Below are positions 1-14,452 of a stretch of DNA of 41,184 bases, in pieces. How positions within the stretch are numbered: the first letter of the stretch is position 1; each line of letters begins with the position of its first letter. This DNA comes from Darksidea phi. Lineage: Eukaryota; Ascomycota; Dothideomycetes; Pleosporales; Lentitheciaceae. Position numbers and translations under genes: made by a program. The stretch spans positions 1-41,184 of the forward strand of contig JASJFT010000310.1 of the NCBI GenBank assembly GCA_030770425.1, in the 5' to 3' direction. Under the pieces are notes generated by a model. The model was given only the letters and a program-made list of their open reading frames with translations. It had not been told where the DNA came from and ran no database searches.

Positions 1-591
1 AAGAAGATTTAATATTAGCTAGACTATAAGTATACTATTATTATAATCTAATTAGATAATAAGAAAGATTTTAGAAGAGACTTCTTAAAGGCCCTACGTC
101 GACTAGGAATTAAGAGTAAAATAATAGCTAAGAATACTAATAAACTAAAAGGGTTATAGAAAGTAGTAGAATATATAATTATATAATAAGTATAAGTATT
201 ATAAATAGCCTTAGGACTACTTAAGAAATATACGAATAAGCTAGCTCTTATAACTATCTAACTTCTTAATACTATACCTATTTAATCTCTATAATAGAAG
301 ATACCTTATAAGATAGTTTTTAATACTAAGTTATTAGTAACTTACTATAATCTAATTAGCTATCGAGCTTATATCTATTAGTATAATCTAAAATTAGTTA
401 ATAAGATAGAACTAAGGACTTATATTAGATATCTTATTAGATATAATTTATCTAATATCTTCTATATATAGATACCTAAACTTAATAGGATTATTAAAAT
501 ATAGAATATAATATTTAAATAGAAGTTTAACTATATAAATAATATTCTTAATAGACTATATATAGAAAGAATCTTAGAAGAGAAGATTAAG
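1..591 (+). mobile_element. Copia element D, part 1: integrase C-terminal half
   Basis: Reading the plus strand through TAA/TAG codons gives the C-terminal half of a Ty1/copia integrase. A stretch resembling 'LLNTTP-KS-KIPYKIVF' lies near 265-320, and the typical end of the domain, read as YNLSNIFYI-IPKLNRIIKI, lies near 440-500. The element starts outside the window. It is interrupted after 591 by gypsy element A, whose target duplication TTAAG is at 587-591 and 14448-14452. It resumes at 14453. The coding capacity is destroyed by RIP. Assignment to copia rests on the integrase ending here plus the copia-type reverse transcriptase found in the third part. Confidence 0.8.
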
Positions 592-800
592 TATTATAGT
601 ACTAATCTATAACTATTTATACCTATTACGTACTATATCTATAACTATTTATACCTATTACGTACTATATCTATAGTTATAGTACTTTCTTTACTAAACC
701 TTATTATATTAGGTATATATAGTCTTTATTTATTTTAGTATTAGTCCTTTATAGTATAACTTATATTCTATCTTAATTCTAGTATATCTATACTATAATA
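592..800 (+). repeat. 5' LTR of gypsy A
   Basis: It begins TATTATAGTACTAA and ends ACTATAATA. Undoing CA to TA changes gives TGTTATA...TATAACA inverted termini. It is 209 bp because of a 32-bp tandem duplication. The other three LTRs of this family in the window are 177 bp. Confidence 0.9.
607..670. repeat. 32-bp perfect tandem duplication within an LTR
   Basis: The 32 bases at 607-638 are repeated without a mismatch at 639-670, directly after one another. The other family members have a single copy. The two units are identical even at sites that differ among the other LTR copies, so the duplication probably arose after RIP. Confidence 0.9.
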
Positions 801-904
801 ATTTATACTATTTTCCCTTTTAATCCTACTACTAGGATAAAATACTTCTCTAATAACCCGATCGACTATCTTAAATCTAGAAGATACTAAGTTAGACCTA
901 AGAC

Positions 905-965
905 CTATACTATATCTAGAATACCGAGAATATCTAGAATACTAAGAATACTAAGAATACTATAG
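905..965 (+). repeat. Short imperfect tandem repeat in gypsy A leader
   Basis: About five imperfect units of a 10-base motif close to AGAATACTAA follow one another. The same array is present in copy A2 near 25615-25670, so it belongs to the element and is not a later expansion. It lies between the 5' LTR and the gag relic. Confidence 0.6.
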
Positions 966-3900
966 CTACTAAAGACTAATAATACTAATAAGGCGAGTAA
1001 CTTATTATTATAATTAGTTAGATTCCCGTACTAACCTCTCTTATTTAAATAGAAGACGTAGTAAGCGACCCTACTATATTAATTATACTAGGAAACGAGG
1101 AATCTATTTTCTTATCTTATTATAGTATTAAAGCTATACTAAATATTCTAGATATAGGAGTATAATATTATATTTTCTTTTTTATTATAGATCTTAAAGA
1201 AGTATATTAAGTTATCTAGTAGCTCTAAAATAAAGTTAATATTCTATATATCTATATCTCTATTTATACCTCTTATTATTTCTTACTATAGATCTTAATA
1301 AATTTAATAGAGCTAATAAGTTTATAAATAAGTACTAAACTAAATATAAAAACTAGAAATATAATATCTATAGTATCTATACTATAGATAGAGTAATCTT
1401 TAATATAGAATTTAAATATATTTAATATATCTTTAGTCTTATATTCGGCGATATATTTAATATCTACTATAACTAATTTAATACTATATAGTCTAACCTA
1501 GATAATCTAACTAAATAGAAATAGTAAACTATTATTAATCTATAAAAGATTCTTAATATCTACTATATTACCTCTAATAAATAAATCGAGGTAAGTACTA
1601 TATTTAATAAAGTTATTATAGACGATTAGCTATTTTTAGACTTCTAAGCCGAATTCTATAAATAAACTACTAAAGTAGAAAAAACTAATATAAAAAAAGT
1701 CTAAGCTTTATATATTAAAGTCTCTATTATATTAGATATTATAGTTATTCTTTAAGAAAAATAACTAGACTATATAAATTATAAGAAATAGATAGAGCTC
1801 TTTATATAAATCTAGAAAAGAAAATAAATAAAAGAATATATTAAGAGTATATATACTAGCTTCTATCTAAATAATAACTAACTAAGTAATATTCTCTAGT
1901 TAGTCTTTATATCTATATTTCTTTTTCTAATAATAGCTTTAATCTATACTAACGACTTTATAATTTTAAATATAATATATATTCTATATACCTTTTATAA
2001 AGAATATAAGACTATTAATACCTACTTTTATTATAGTAAACTAGGCTACTATAAGAATATATACCTCGAAAAGAAGAAAAAATAATAAGTAATTTAGTAG
2101 AGTTTAGGGCTAAGGATAAATTATATAATAAATATCTTAGAACTAATAAGTAATATATACTTAGTTTTAATACCTCTAATACTAGTAGGCCTAGAACTAA
2201 TATATATAACTCTAGTATAACCGCCCCTAGTTCTAATATAATAACTAGAATACTAATAACTAATCCCCCTACTAATATATATTTAATAATCCCTTCTTTA
2301 ACTATACTATAGATTAATCTTAAGAATATACTAAAACTAAAACTTTTATATCTAAGACTAAAGCCCTCTATATTAATATACTAGCTAATTTAATATTACT
2401 CTTTATAAGTATCTCTTATATTAATAACTTAAAAAATATATAATCTCTAGTTATTATTATAACTAGAGGTTAGATAGAAAAGAATTATTAGACGAGTAAC
2501 TATACTAGATTTAGACTATTCTAAGTAAAAAGGTCCTTCTTTAACTTAGATCTATAAATAGTAAATTATTATTTATTTATACTTCTTTTCTACTTATATA
2601 TACTACTATTAATATATAAAGTCTTATTAATAGTAGATACTTAATTATTATCTTTCTTAACTAAATCTTTATTTAAAAATATACTATTAATACCTATACT
2701 ATATCCTTTCTAAGAAAGCTCTTACTAGTTAATAGTTATATTAGTAATATACTTATCTAATATACTATCTTATCTATATAGATTAGAAACTATTATAAAA
2801 ATTACTTATTATATATTACTAATCTAGTCTAAAATACTTCTATTATTCTTAGTCTTTCTTAACTTTAGAAATATAACCTATCTATTAATTAAACGTTAAT
2901 AATAATTAATATAAATTCTTAGTACTATTAGAAATACTACTACTATAAAACTAAGATTATATAAGTAACTTTCTTAGCTACCCCCCCTAATAAAAATATA
3001 ACTAAACTACTATACCCTAAGCTACGTATTAATATAATAAATTATTAACTATCTTTATATATTAAGAATATTAATAAGTATAATTTCTACTAATTAAATA
3101 GAGAGACTTTAATAGATCTACCCCCTAAATTTATACTAGGCCGTTTCTACTATAGGATAAGAAACTTAAATACTAAATATAGAAAAATTCTAGAATATTA
3201 AGTAATTATAGTATAAAATTATATTATAACTAAATTACTCCTAGCTATATAAGTAGGTAGACGTCGAGTTAACTTAAAGAAATCTAAGAAAGAACTATTA
3301 CTACTACTTAATATCCTTCTACTAACTAAACTAAATTATAAACCTTTTAATTTCTTTAATATTCGTCTTATACGAGCTATAACCTTTATATATAATTTTA
3401 TAAATAATCTAATATAAAAGCTACTCGTATTATATAAAACGAGCTAGACTAAGTACTTAAAATATTATTAAAAAATAAAGAAGGCTAAATTTTAAACTTT
3501 ACTAAAGAAGAATTTAAAGGTATCCTAGATAGTAAAATTATAAATAATCTTCTAGATAAATTCCTAATATAGTTTTATAAATTTTTTACTAACTATAAAT
3601 ATACCCTATACCTTCGAAATATTAAAAAATTAGATATTAATAAGTTTCTAGTAGGGAAACTACCTCTATTTAATAATAAGCTAAAAAAGAAACTTCTAGA
3701 GTAGCTAAGAGATATAATAGCTAGATTTCTTCTAAGAAAAGTAAATAAACTTCTACTAAGATAAGTATAGAATTATAAAATTAATATTATTCTAGATAAA
3801 GAACCCCTATATTAAAAGAATTAATTTTTTTTCTACCTAAACTCTAAGTTATACGTAAATAGCTAGATAATAATCTAGATAAGAATTTTATCTAAGAATC

Positions 3901-6702
3901 CTATATATAATATACTATCTCTTTACTTCTAGTAGTAAAACTAGATAGAAGAGTATATATATATTAAGACTATAAAGGTTTAAATAATATTACTATTAAA
4001 AACTACTATTTATTATCTCTTATTCGAGAAATCCTTAACGCTCTTTATAATATAAAGGTATATATTAAACTTAATATTATTATTATCTTTAATAAATTAT
4101 ATATTATTAAAGAATATAAGTAAAAAATAGTATTTATTATATATTTTAGACTTTTTAAAATCTTAGTTATACCTTTTAGCCTTTATAATATACTAGTATT
4201 CTTCTAAAACTATATTAATTATACTCTTTATAATCTACTAGATTATATATATATTATATATCTTAATAATATCTTAGTCTACTTAAAAAATAGAAAAGAA
4301 TATTAAAAGTATATCTAAGAAGTAGTTTAGAGATTAATTAATACTAGTCTTTAAATTAATATCTATAAATATAAGTTTAAGATTATAAAGACTAAATACT
4401 TTATACTTATTATCTTTTCTAATAGTATTAAAATAGACTCTAAGAAAGTTACTATAATTTTAAAATAAATATAATTCTCTTATCTAAAGAATCTATAGAA
4501 ATTCCTAGGCTTCGTAAACTTTTACTAATATTTTATTTAAATCTTTTTAAAAATATATACCCTACTTAATAAACTTCTATATAAGAATACCCTATAGAAC
4601 TAGATTACTAAATAGATAATTATCTTTAAGTCGCTTAAGAATTCCTTTATTATAATACTAATACTAGTAATATATAACTTTACTAAGAAAATAATCCTAG
4701 AAACTAATACTTTCGATTAGGTATTAGGCGGTATTCTCTTCTAATATAATAATAATAATATTCTATATATAGTCGTCTACTTTTTAAGTAAATATAGTAC
4801 TACTAAATATAATTATAAGATCTATAATAAAGAATTATTAGTAATTATTAAGTCTCTAGAAGAATAGTAACTAGAATTCTAAGGAATTATAGAACTATTT
4901 AAAATTATTACTAATTAAAAAAATCTAGAATACTTTAAGATTATAAAGATACTATTTTAATATTAAGTTTACTAGTTAGAGTTTTTATTATAATTTAACT
5001 TTAAGATTATTTATTAACTAGACTTAAAAGCTATACGACTAGATATACTAAGTAGAATACTAGAGGATTAATTAAATAAAAATAATACTTCTAATAATAA
5101 AGTAAAAAATAGACTATAAATAATTCTCCTATTAGAAGTTCTTAGTAATAAAGTTTTAAAAGATCTTCTTAATTAAACCCCTATAAGTATAGTACCCTTA
5201 ATTCTTTTTATTATAAATTAATCTATTAATAAACTAATTAATCTCGTATACTTTACTATACTAATAATTATAGAGATAATTACTACTCTCTTAGATCTAA
5301 GTATAAGATATTAGCTAAAATACCTTTAAAAAATTATATATATACTAATACTAGACTTTATACTTCGTAAAGGTTATATATAGTACTAAGAATATCTCTT
5401 TATACTACCTTATAATAAACTTTATATAGAGATTTTATACTAAATATATAATTCTATACCTACTAGATATTTAGAATAGATTAAAACGACTAAACTAGTT
5501 ATCTAAAACTATTAGTAGCTATATATAATATATAATATTAAAATATATATCTAAGTATATAAACTCTATATTTAAATTAAAAGTTCTAGATTATTATTTT
5601 AAGAATTTCTTAAGCCCTTATTAGTTCTATTCTAGACTTAATTAAATATCTTTATCGACTATATTACCCTACTTCTAGAATTATAGTAGTATAATTATAT
5701 ATATAAATATATTCTTATTATAGTTTATAGACTTATAAAGATATACTATATTATTTCTATTAGAAAAATTAATATATTTAAGTTAGTTAACGTCTTTATA
5801 TCTTAAGTTTATTCCCTTTATAATTATTCTAATAATATTCTATTTAATTAAGGAACCTAGTTTATATTATAGTTTTAGGACTAATTATCTATAAGACTTA
5901 AGATTATACTAAAATACTTCTTATTATTCTATCCTAAGACTAATAGCTAGACTAAGTAAGTAAATAGTAATATTAAAGTATATCTTTAAGTATTTATAAA
6001 TTTCTATTAGAATAACTAGATATAATAGCTCCCTCTTATAGAATTCGTTATAAATAATATTATTTCTAAAATAATTAGTATTTTTTTATTCTTTACTAAT
6101 TACGGCTTCTATCTAAAACTTAAGGTTAAGTTTAGTTAACTACTATTACTAAATTTATCCCTATCCTAATAACGAGAATTCTTTAAAGTAAATAATACTA
6201 TTAACTAATTTAATTATATTATTATCTAGCTAAAAGCTATTACTAAATAATCTATTAAGTATTATAAATACTATATAAATAAGAAGTAGAAAGACGTACT
6301 AAGGTTTATTATAGGAGATAAGATCTTCGTAGATATAAGAAATATAAAAACTAATAAACTAATAAAAAAAGAAGATAATAAAATAGTAGATTTATTTAAA
6401 GTTCTAAAAGTTTATAATCGAGTATATACCCTAGAACTCCTAGTAACTATAAAAATATTTCTAGTATTTTATAACTTACTACTCTAACTAAAATATCTCT
6501 TTTTAGAACTTCTAGGATAAAATATAATAAATAAAGTCGAGTTCTAATATTTTAGAGAAAGAATACTTAAATAAGAAGATAGAATAGAAAAACTAACTAA
6601 ATAATAGGAATTCGAGTCCCTACTAGACTACTATAATAAGAACCTATAATAACTAATATACTTAGTTAAATAGAAATACTACTCTACTATCTAGTAGTTA
6701 GT

Positions 6703-7168
6703 TATTATATATTATACGTACTTTAATACGAGATCTAGATTAGAACTAATAGTATATTTATTATACTATAGATTTTAAAGGTTAAGATTAAGTTAATAAA
6801 TTCTATTATTAGAATAACTATTTAGGAAAAGATCTAATCTTATTTATAAGTACTTAGGTAAACTAAAGAGATTAACTATAAGAAATTAAAATAAGAAATC
6901 TAGAAGATTCTCTACTTTCTTATACTTATTCCTTATAATATTAGTTATAATAGTTATTAATTCTATTCTATAACTATTATATTTATAATTATTATAATCG
7001 CCGGTCTTTTACTATATCTATAGTATTTCTAGTTATTATAGATATAATATAGTAGCTATACTCTTAATATCTAAGTTATATAATATTAGATTACTAACTA
7101 AGTATAGCTTAGTAGATCTATTTATATCTAAGCTTACTTTATACCTCTTTAATTTTAGGGTTATAATA
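6703..7168 (-). repeat. 3' LTR of gypsy B
   Basis: 466 bp, begins TATTATATATTATA and ends GGTTATAATA on the plus strand. Undoing RIP gives TGTTAT...ATAACA. It aligns without gaps to 13646-14111, and the differences I saw are transitions. Confidence 0.92.
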
Positions 7169-10100
7169 CTTACTCTTCCCTTTTAAACTTTATTCTTAAA
7201 GGTTCGACTATATCTACTACTTTCTAGCTAATAGTACCTATACTTAGTAGGTTTCTTTTTTTAAACTATATTATATATCTAGTATACGTACTATATAGCT
7301 TATCTAAAGTTATTATTATTCTATTCTATTAGTAATATATAAGAATAATCGATTTATTCTCTATATAAGGTTAATTATCTTTTATTCTTAATTAACCTTC
7401 TAGGTTCTAATAATACCTAAAACCCCTTATCTAATTTATTCTAACTATTATTATTATCTAGTTGATTATATTTGTACTTTCTCGTATTCTATACCCTTAT
7501 CTTATTCTTATTATTATACTATAAAACCTCTCTATTTCTATATAGTAGATCGTAATAGTAGTCTTTATACTAAGTATATTTATTATAGATTAAAATATAA
7601 TCTTATTATAATAAAGAAAGATTAGAAACAGATAGATTCTCTAAAGTCTAATCTTTATTCTTAATTATTTAAGACTCGTACTCGCGAAGAGTATTTAGTA
7701 AAGTAATTTTATTTACTTAAGTAGTATTATTATAAAATAATATACTAGAAATTATTATTAATTAAAGAGTTAAAGTAACTAGAATAGGAGAAGACTACTT
7801 ATTTAGCTTCTTCTACTTTATCTAAGTTACTATAGCTATTCTTACTATATAAGTCTACTAAGCTCTCTATATTTCTTAATAATTAAAAGTCTTTATCTCT
7901 AGGTATCTCTAGTAATATTATTTAACTAGTCTCTAGTAGTCTTATAGATTCTTAATTAGTTCCTATATATTCTAACTAGTAGGCTATTCTATCTACTTAA
8001 CTAAATACTTCTACTAATATCCGAACTTCTATAGTCCCTAAATCTTCTTAATCTTATACTTCTTATCTTTAAGTTTAATATTAGTAACTACTTTAATATC
8101 TTCTAGTACTAGTTCTAGTAATAATACGTAGAATACTAGATATATTCTTATACCTTTAGCTAGCTTTAGCCTATAATTAACTAGTTTTATTTTTTTTTTA
8201 ATTTTAAATAGTCTAATTTATAAATTATCTAGTTTATTATATAGTTATTTAGTTTTTAGATTTTATTATAAAAGAAAAACTTTATTCTTTCTTTTAAGGG
8301 TTAATCTCTTAAGCCTTCTTTTATTTACTATTTTAACTATTATAAGGTTCCTATATACTATCTACGTACTAAGTTCTTTATATAAATTCTATATTAAATA
8401 GACTTTTTCTTCTACCTCTATAGATATACTCTTAATATTCTTTAAATTTTTATAAATTATTAGCTTATATTCGTAATTTACGTAATATAGTAAGTATCTA
8501 GTCGTTATAGATCTTCTATTATTAAATACTAATTATACTATTAGTAGTAATTTAATCTAGTTATTCTATAACTTATTAATATAGAATCTTAGATACTCCT
8601 CTAAAGTCTAGTTTATTTATTCTATCTAACCGTCTATCTATAAATAGAAGCTAGTTAATAGCTTTCTTTTAATTTCTAGTTTTATAAGTAATATACTCTA
8701 AAATTTCGAAGTAAATAGTTTATCTTTATTTATAAGGATCTATTCTAATAATTTATAGTTAGTAATAAGTATTCTCTTAACCTCGTAAGCTATATTTTCT
8801 ATAATAATTACTTTATTTATTAGAATAAAGTATATTACTTTAGTTAATTAATCTATAATTATTATAATAGTATTATATAGTCTTCCTAATTCTAGTTTTA
8901 ATAATAGTAGTAACTTTACTATAAAGTCTATTATAATATAAGTCTATAGTTATATAGATAGTATTAATAATTAGAATAATCTATAGGACTTATATCTCTT
9001 AGATTTATTCTTAGAATATTTTAAATAGTTATCTATTACTTTCTAAACTTTCTCTCTTATATTAGTAAATAGATATTCTCTATCTATATATCTAACTATT
9101 TCGTTAATTTCTAGATATTCTAGTATCTTACTCTTATAGATTTCTCGTATTAAGTCTTCTTTAAGACTAGATAGTATATAAGGTCTTATCTCTAAGTTAT
9201 TTTTTAGAATAAAGTATTCTTTCTTATTAAAGAGTATCTTATCCTTCTTTACTTCTTTATTACTTCCTTAAATAAGTTCCTAGGCCTTTCTTTACTACTT
9301 TTCTTTAATATCTACTACTACTATAATTTTAGCTAGCCTCGTATAGTTATATATAAAAGTTCTATCTAGTTTCTTTTATAGGACTAGTTTATATATAATA
9401 AGTTTATTAGTATCTTAAAGATCCGATCTTCTACTAAGAGTATCTACTACTTTTTTTAGTATTTTTAGCTAGTAACTTATTTTAAAGTCGTAATCTACTA
9501 GTAATTCTAACTATTAGAATTATTATTAATTAAGCTTCTTTATCGTTATAAAACTTATAAGGTTCTAGTAGTCTATAATAATCTTAATCCTATACTTAGC
9601 TTCTATAAGCTATAGTCTTTATTATTTAAATACTAATATAATAGTACTAAGTTCCTTATTATAAATATTATAATTTACTTCCTCTTTATTAAACTTATAT
9701 AAATAGTAGAATACTAGTCTCTATTTTCTATCTTTCTCTTACTAGATAAGTATTATTCTTAGTACGTAGTCTAATATATCCGTTTCTACTTTAAGAGATC
9801 TTATTAAATTATATATTTATAGTATAGATACTAATATAAATAGATTCTTAAGCTTATTAAAAGCTTCTTATTATTTCTAATTCTATTAAAAATTCTTCTC
9901 TTTCTTAGTTATTTTTATAAGTAGAGATATAGTCTTTAAGTAATTCTTAATAAACTTCTAGTAGAAGTTAGTAAATTCTAAAAAGAATTATATATTCTTA
10001 ACTAATATTAGAATTAGCTATTTTCTTATAGTCTATACTTTCTTAGGGTTTATAAATACTTCTTCTCGCGAAATAATAAAATCTAGATATTTAGTTTTTA

Positions 10101-13100
10101 TCTTATAGAATTCGTATTTATCTAGATAAAGTAGTAGCTTATTCTATTATAGCTTTTATAATACTTTCTTTATATATTCTTTATATTCTTCTAGTATTCC
10201 TTTACTATATATAAGAACGTTATTTAGATATACTATATAGAATATATCTAAGTATTTATTTAATATCTTATTAATAACTAACTAAAATATTACTAATATA
10301 TTTATTAGTCTAAATAGTATAACTTTATATTCGTAGAGTCTATATTAGGTCTTAAATATTATATACTTTTTATATTCTTTTACTATTTAAATCCTATAAA
10401 ATTCCTCTTAGATATCGAATTTTATAATCTATTTAACTTCTTAGAGCTAGTCTATAAGTTCTTTAATTAGTAGTAATAGATATTTATTTTTCTTTATAAT
10501 ATTATTTAAATATTTATAGTCTATATAAAGTTATAACTTTCTATTCTTCTTTAAAATAAATAGAACTAGTAATACTATTAAGCTCTAGCTCTATTTAATA
10601 TATCCTCTTTTTAAGTTCTTCGTAAAATACTCTTTTAGTTCTTTCTACTAGTCTATTATTAATAAGTATATTAGTCTAGACTTAAGCTTTATATCTTCTT
10701 CTAGATATATCTTATAATTCTATTTTTAGTACTCTAGTAAATCTATATCTAGATATTCTTCGAATAACTCTCGAAATTTCTTATAGTCTTAAGATATTAT
10801 TAGTTATAGTTCTTTCTATATAATTACGACTCTTTATATTATAATAATACTAACTCTTTATAGGTTCTTCTTATAGATTCTCGTAATCTTATAAGATAAA
10901 ATTAAGTCTATTCTCTCTTTTTAGGGTATATACTAGATCTTATAACTCGATTTATTTAGTCTTCTAATTTCTATAACTTAAGCTATTCGTTCGTAGTCTA
11001 GTACTTTATATAGCTTCTAATCTATTTATAGATTATATTTTACTAGTTAATTATAATTAATAATTATATTAGTATTCCTAATCTCTATAATATCGAATCT
11101 ATAGTAGTCTTTAATATTTTCTACCTTTAGGGTTACTTTTTATATTTTAAGATAAATTATTCCTTCTTTATATTCTATAGATAATCTATCTCTAAGTTTT
11201 ACTTGTATAGGTTTATTCTTAATCTAGTAGAAAATCTTATATTTCTCTACTATTCGTAATAATAGAAGTATAAACTCTACTTTATTATTTATAATAGCTT
11301 AAATCTTTTATTTATAAATTCGTATATTTACTTTTAATCTAGCTAGTTATTAGATACTTTCTTATACGATTTATAGAGTCGTTTTTTAGATACTTTTATT
11401 AATACGACTCTTACTTAATTAATAATAATCTAGTTTTTTAGTTTATTATTATAGAGGTCCTAGTCTTTAAAGTTATCTTCTAATTCTTAAGTTTCGATTT
11501 ATTAAAGGGACGACTCTTTTATCTACCTCTTTTTTAGAATTTCTATTTATCCGACTTTTTAAGATAACTCCTAAATAGATACTTATTATAGCTTCGTTTC
11601 TTAGTCTTTCTCTAGTAATAGTATATCCTAATTAATAGGTTCTACTTTATTATTCTTATTTTAGATATTATAATATTCTTACTATATATCTAAAGCTCTT
11701 AATATACTATTAGTCTCTATATTTCTAGAGCTATTCTAGTTCTATACTAGGTAACCGTATAGTTTATATTTCTTAATAAGATATTCTCTTCTTTTAAGAT
11801 TCTTATAGAAGATATCTTTTTTTCTTCTAGCTATAAGTTTTTATTATACTAGATATAAGATATATAGTCTATTATAATATATTTAATATAAAGTCTTATA
11901 ACTAGACTTCTAATATATAATTCTATAGTTAATATTCCTTTTATATTCTTTAATATCTACTTTAGTTAGTCTTCGTAGCTATTATCCTATAGTATATTTT
12001 ATTAAAAAATACCTTTTATATTTATTATTATAATAACTATTCTATTCTAGCTATTCTTAATTTTCGTAGTTCTTAATTTAATTATTATAATCGTAGATAT
12101 AATATTCTATTATCGGATATTTCCTATTATAAAGATACGTATATAGATAATCTTCTAAAAGTATTATAATCTTCTTCTTTTATTAAGTATAATATTTATA
12201 GCTCTCTATATAGTACGTCTATAGTAAGATATTATAGTCTAGATTATTATAATCCTAGATTATCTTATAATCTTCTAGTTCTTAGAGCCTTAAGACTTAC
12301 TCTATTACTTATTAACCTTAATTACTAGTAATATATACTAGTACTACCTCTCTAGTATAGTATACTATAATATATTAACTACTTCTATATATCTAGTATT
12401 TATTATATACTAGTTATTAGAAAATATTATTCGTCTAGACCTCTTCTAGCTTTAAGAGTCTTAGCTCTTCTATCTCGAGCTCTAAGTTCTCTTATTATTA
12501 AATAACTTCTTCGACCTTATCCTATCTACTAGTATTAAACTACTATTCGGATATTAAGTTAGATTCTTTAGTTCTTTCTTTATCTTATCTAATTATATTT
12601 ATATATCTAATACCCTTCTAACTATTTATATTTTTCTTTTTATTATTATATTCTTTAGTAAAGTATTTCTATATTTCGTAGTATAGATATACCTTTTCTT
12701 CTTAATATTATTTTATCTTATCTACTAGGACTTTCTATAGCTTTCTATCTTAGTTATACTTCTTATTTTTTAAGTATTTCTTTTCTTAAATTATATCTAT
12801 ATCTATCTTATTATAACTCTTATAGTAACTATATCTAGAAGCTAACTACTTCTTTTTATAGACTCTTACTAGTTCTATAGCCTTTTACTTCTTAAGAACT
12901 TATTTATATAGTTAGTTATTAATATAAATTATTATCTTAATTAATTCTACTAGATTATTAGATTTCTTAAGTCTAGATAGCTCGTTCTTAACTACTTCCT
13001 TAAGTCTATTATAGTAAGTAACTATAAGAGGAGTATCGTTCTAATCGATCTTATACTATAGTTATTTAAACTTAGTAATATAGACTTCTACTAATTTAGT

Positions 13101-13645
13101 CTATTTTAGCCTCTAAATTTTATACTTTACTTATTAGACTTTATTAATATCTTTAAATACTATATATATCTATTTCTTAAAGAAGTTCTAGTTCTTAAAT
13201 ACTATCTTTATTTTATTACGTCGCTCTAATAGGTCTTTCTTATTAACTATATAGTCGTCGACTAGGAGCTATATCTATATAGCTACCTTTTCTATTATAT
13301 ATATACCTATAGTAAAAATCCTATTTTAATTATTAGTAAACGTAGTAGCGTTAAACTAATAGTATAGATCTATCTATATAAGAAATAATTTTAAGCTCTT
13401 CTTATTACTATTATATCTCTTAGGTATTTTAATCTTTACTTTTCTACTAAGCTCTACTCGTATCTATTATAACGATCTTTAAAGTAATACTATAGCTTAT
13501 TATAACTCCTATATCTAAGCTACCTATTAAGTAATAAGAGTTACTAGATTTATTATTAGAGTACTAGTCTAACTTTTCTCTATTAGATTTTATAAGCTAG
13601 ATAGAGTTATTATATTAATATAATCTAGATTTATAGTAGTTAATA

Positions 13646-14111
13646 TATTATATATTATATATACTTTAATATAGAATTTAGATTAAGACTAATAGTACGT
13701 TTATTATACTATAGATTTTAAAGATTAAGATTAAGTTAATAAATTCTATTATTAGAATAACTACTTAGAAAAAGATCTAATCTTATTCGTAAGTACTTAG
13801 ATAAACTAAAGAGATTAACTATAAGGAATTAAAATAAGAAATCTAGAAGATTATCTACTTTCTTATACTTATCCCTCGTAGTATTAGCTATAATAGTCGT
13901 TAATTCTATTTTATAACTATTATATTTATAATTATTATAATCGCTAGCCTTCTACTATATCTATAGTATTTCTAGTTATTATAGATATAATATAGTAGCT
14001 ATACCCTTAACGTCTAAGTTACGTAATATTAGATTACTAACTAAATATAGCTTAGTAAACCTATTTATATCTAAGCTTATCTTATACCCCTTTAATTCTA
14101 GGGTTATAATA
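13646..14111 (-). repeat. 5' LTR of gypsy B
   Basis: 466 bp, the same length as the partner at 6703-7168, with the same termini. It is followed at once by the target duplication CTAGT (14112-14116) and then by sequence of element A. Confidence 0.92.
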
Positions 14112-14116
14112 CTAGT

Positions 14117-14270
14117 ATCCGATTTAAAAGATTAAGAGAGTATAATTTACTAATTCTATAACGACTATCTAGATAAACCTATCCTAAGATAAATCTAAAG
14201 AATACTAATATTAGTAAATTTTCTTTTTATAGAGCTATTCGAGATATATAGCTATTTAAAGAGAAGATAC
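14117..14270 (+). mobile_element. Distal 3' internal part of gypsy A beyond B
   Basis: This stretch aligns with 31406-31559 of copy A2, just before the 3' LTR, and shows where element A resumes after element B. It ends in a purine-rich run (AAAGAGAAGATAC) next to the LTR, a likely polypurine tract. Confidence 0.85.
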
Positions 14271-14447
14271 TATTATAATACTAACTTATAACTATTTATA
14301 TCTATTATATACTATATCTATAGTTATAATACTCCCTTTATTAGATCTTACTATATTAGGTATATATAGTCCCCGTTTATTCTAATATTAGCCCTTTATA
14401 GTATAACTTATATTCTATCTCGATTCTAGTATATCTATACTATAATA
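14271..14447 (+). repeat. 3' LTR of gypsy A
   Basis: 177 bp with the family termini TATTATAATAC...CTATAATA. It is followed by the target duplication TTAAG (14448-14452) shared with 587-591. Confidence 0.92.
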
Positions 14448-14452
14448 TTAAG

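Larger units (their letters stand above)
6703..14111 (-). mobile_element. Ty3/gypsy retrotransposon B, minus strand, inserted in A
   Basis: The element is 7409 bp with two 466-bp LTRs and a 5-bp target duplication (TTAGT at 6698-6702 and CTAGT at 14112-14116; the uninterrupted copy A2 reads CTAGT at this place). Minus-strand translation gives a reverse transcriptase with a 'YGLYEY-VMPFGLTNAP'-like segment near 10270-10345 and its YLDD box (now YLNN) near 10208-10240. An integrase core with a 'TDGQ-E--NQTLEEYLR'-like motif lies near 8530-8880. A purine-rich tract on the minus strand abuts the left LTR at 7169-7187, as expected of a polypurine tract before the 3' LTR. As the innermost insertion of this branch it is younger than A. 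Confidence 0.92.
592..14447 (+). mobile_element. Ty3/gypsy retrotransposon A, RIP-degraded, split by element B
   Basis: A 5' LTR (592-800), gag-pol relic (801 to about 6702), remainder (14117-14270) and 3' LTR (14271-14447) are flanked by the perfect duplication TTAAG (587-591, 14448-14452). Plus-strand translation through stops shows a CCHC zinc knuckle of gag near 2019-2066. Reverse transcriptase with the 'YLDD' box (now YLNN) lies near 4060-4290, RNase H near 4690-4745, and an integrase core near 5650-6130. Order PR-RT-RH-IN is that of Ty3/gypsy. Element B is inserted at 6703. Without B, one duplication and the extra 32 bp, the length is about 6410 bp, matching copy A2 at 25329-31736 (6408 bp). 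Confidence 0.92.
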
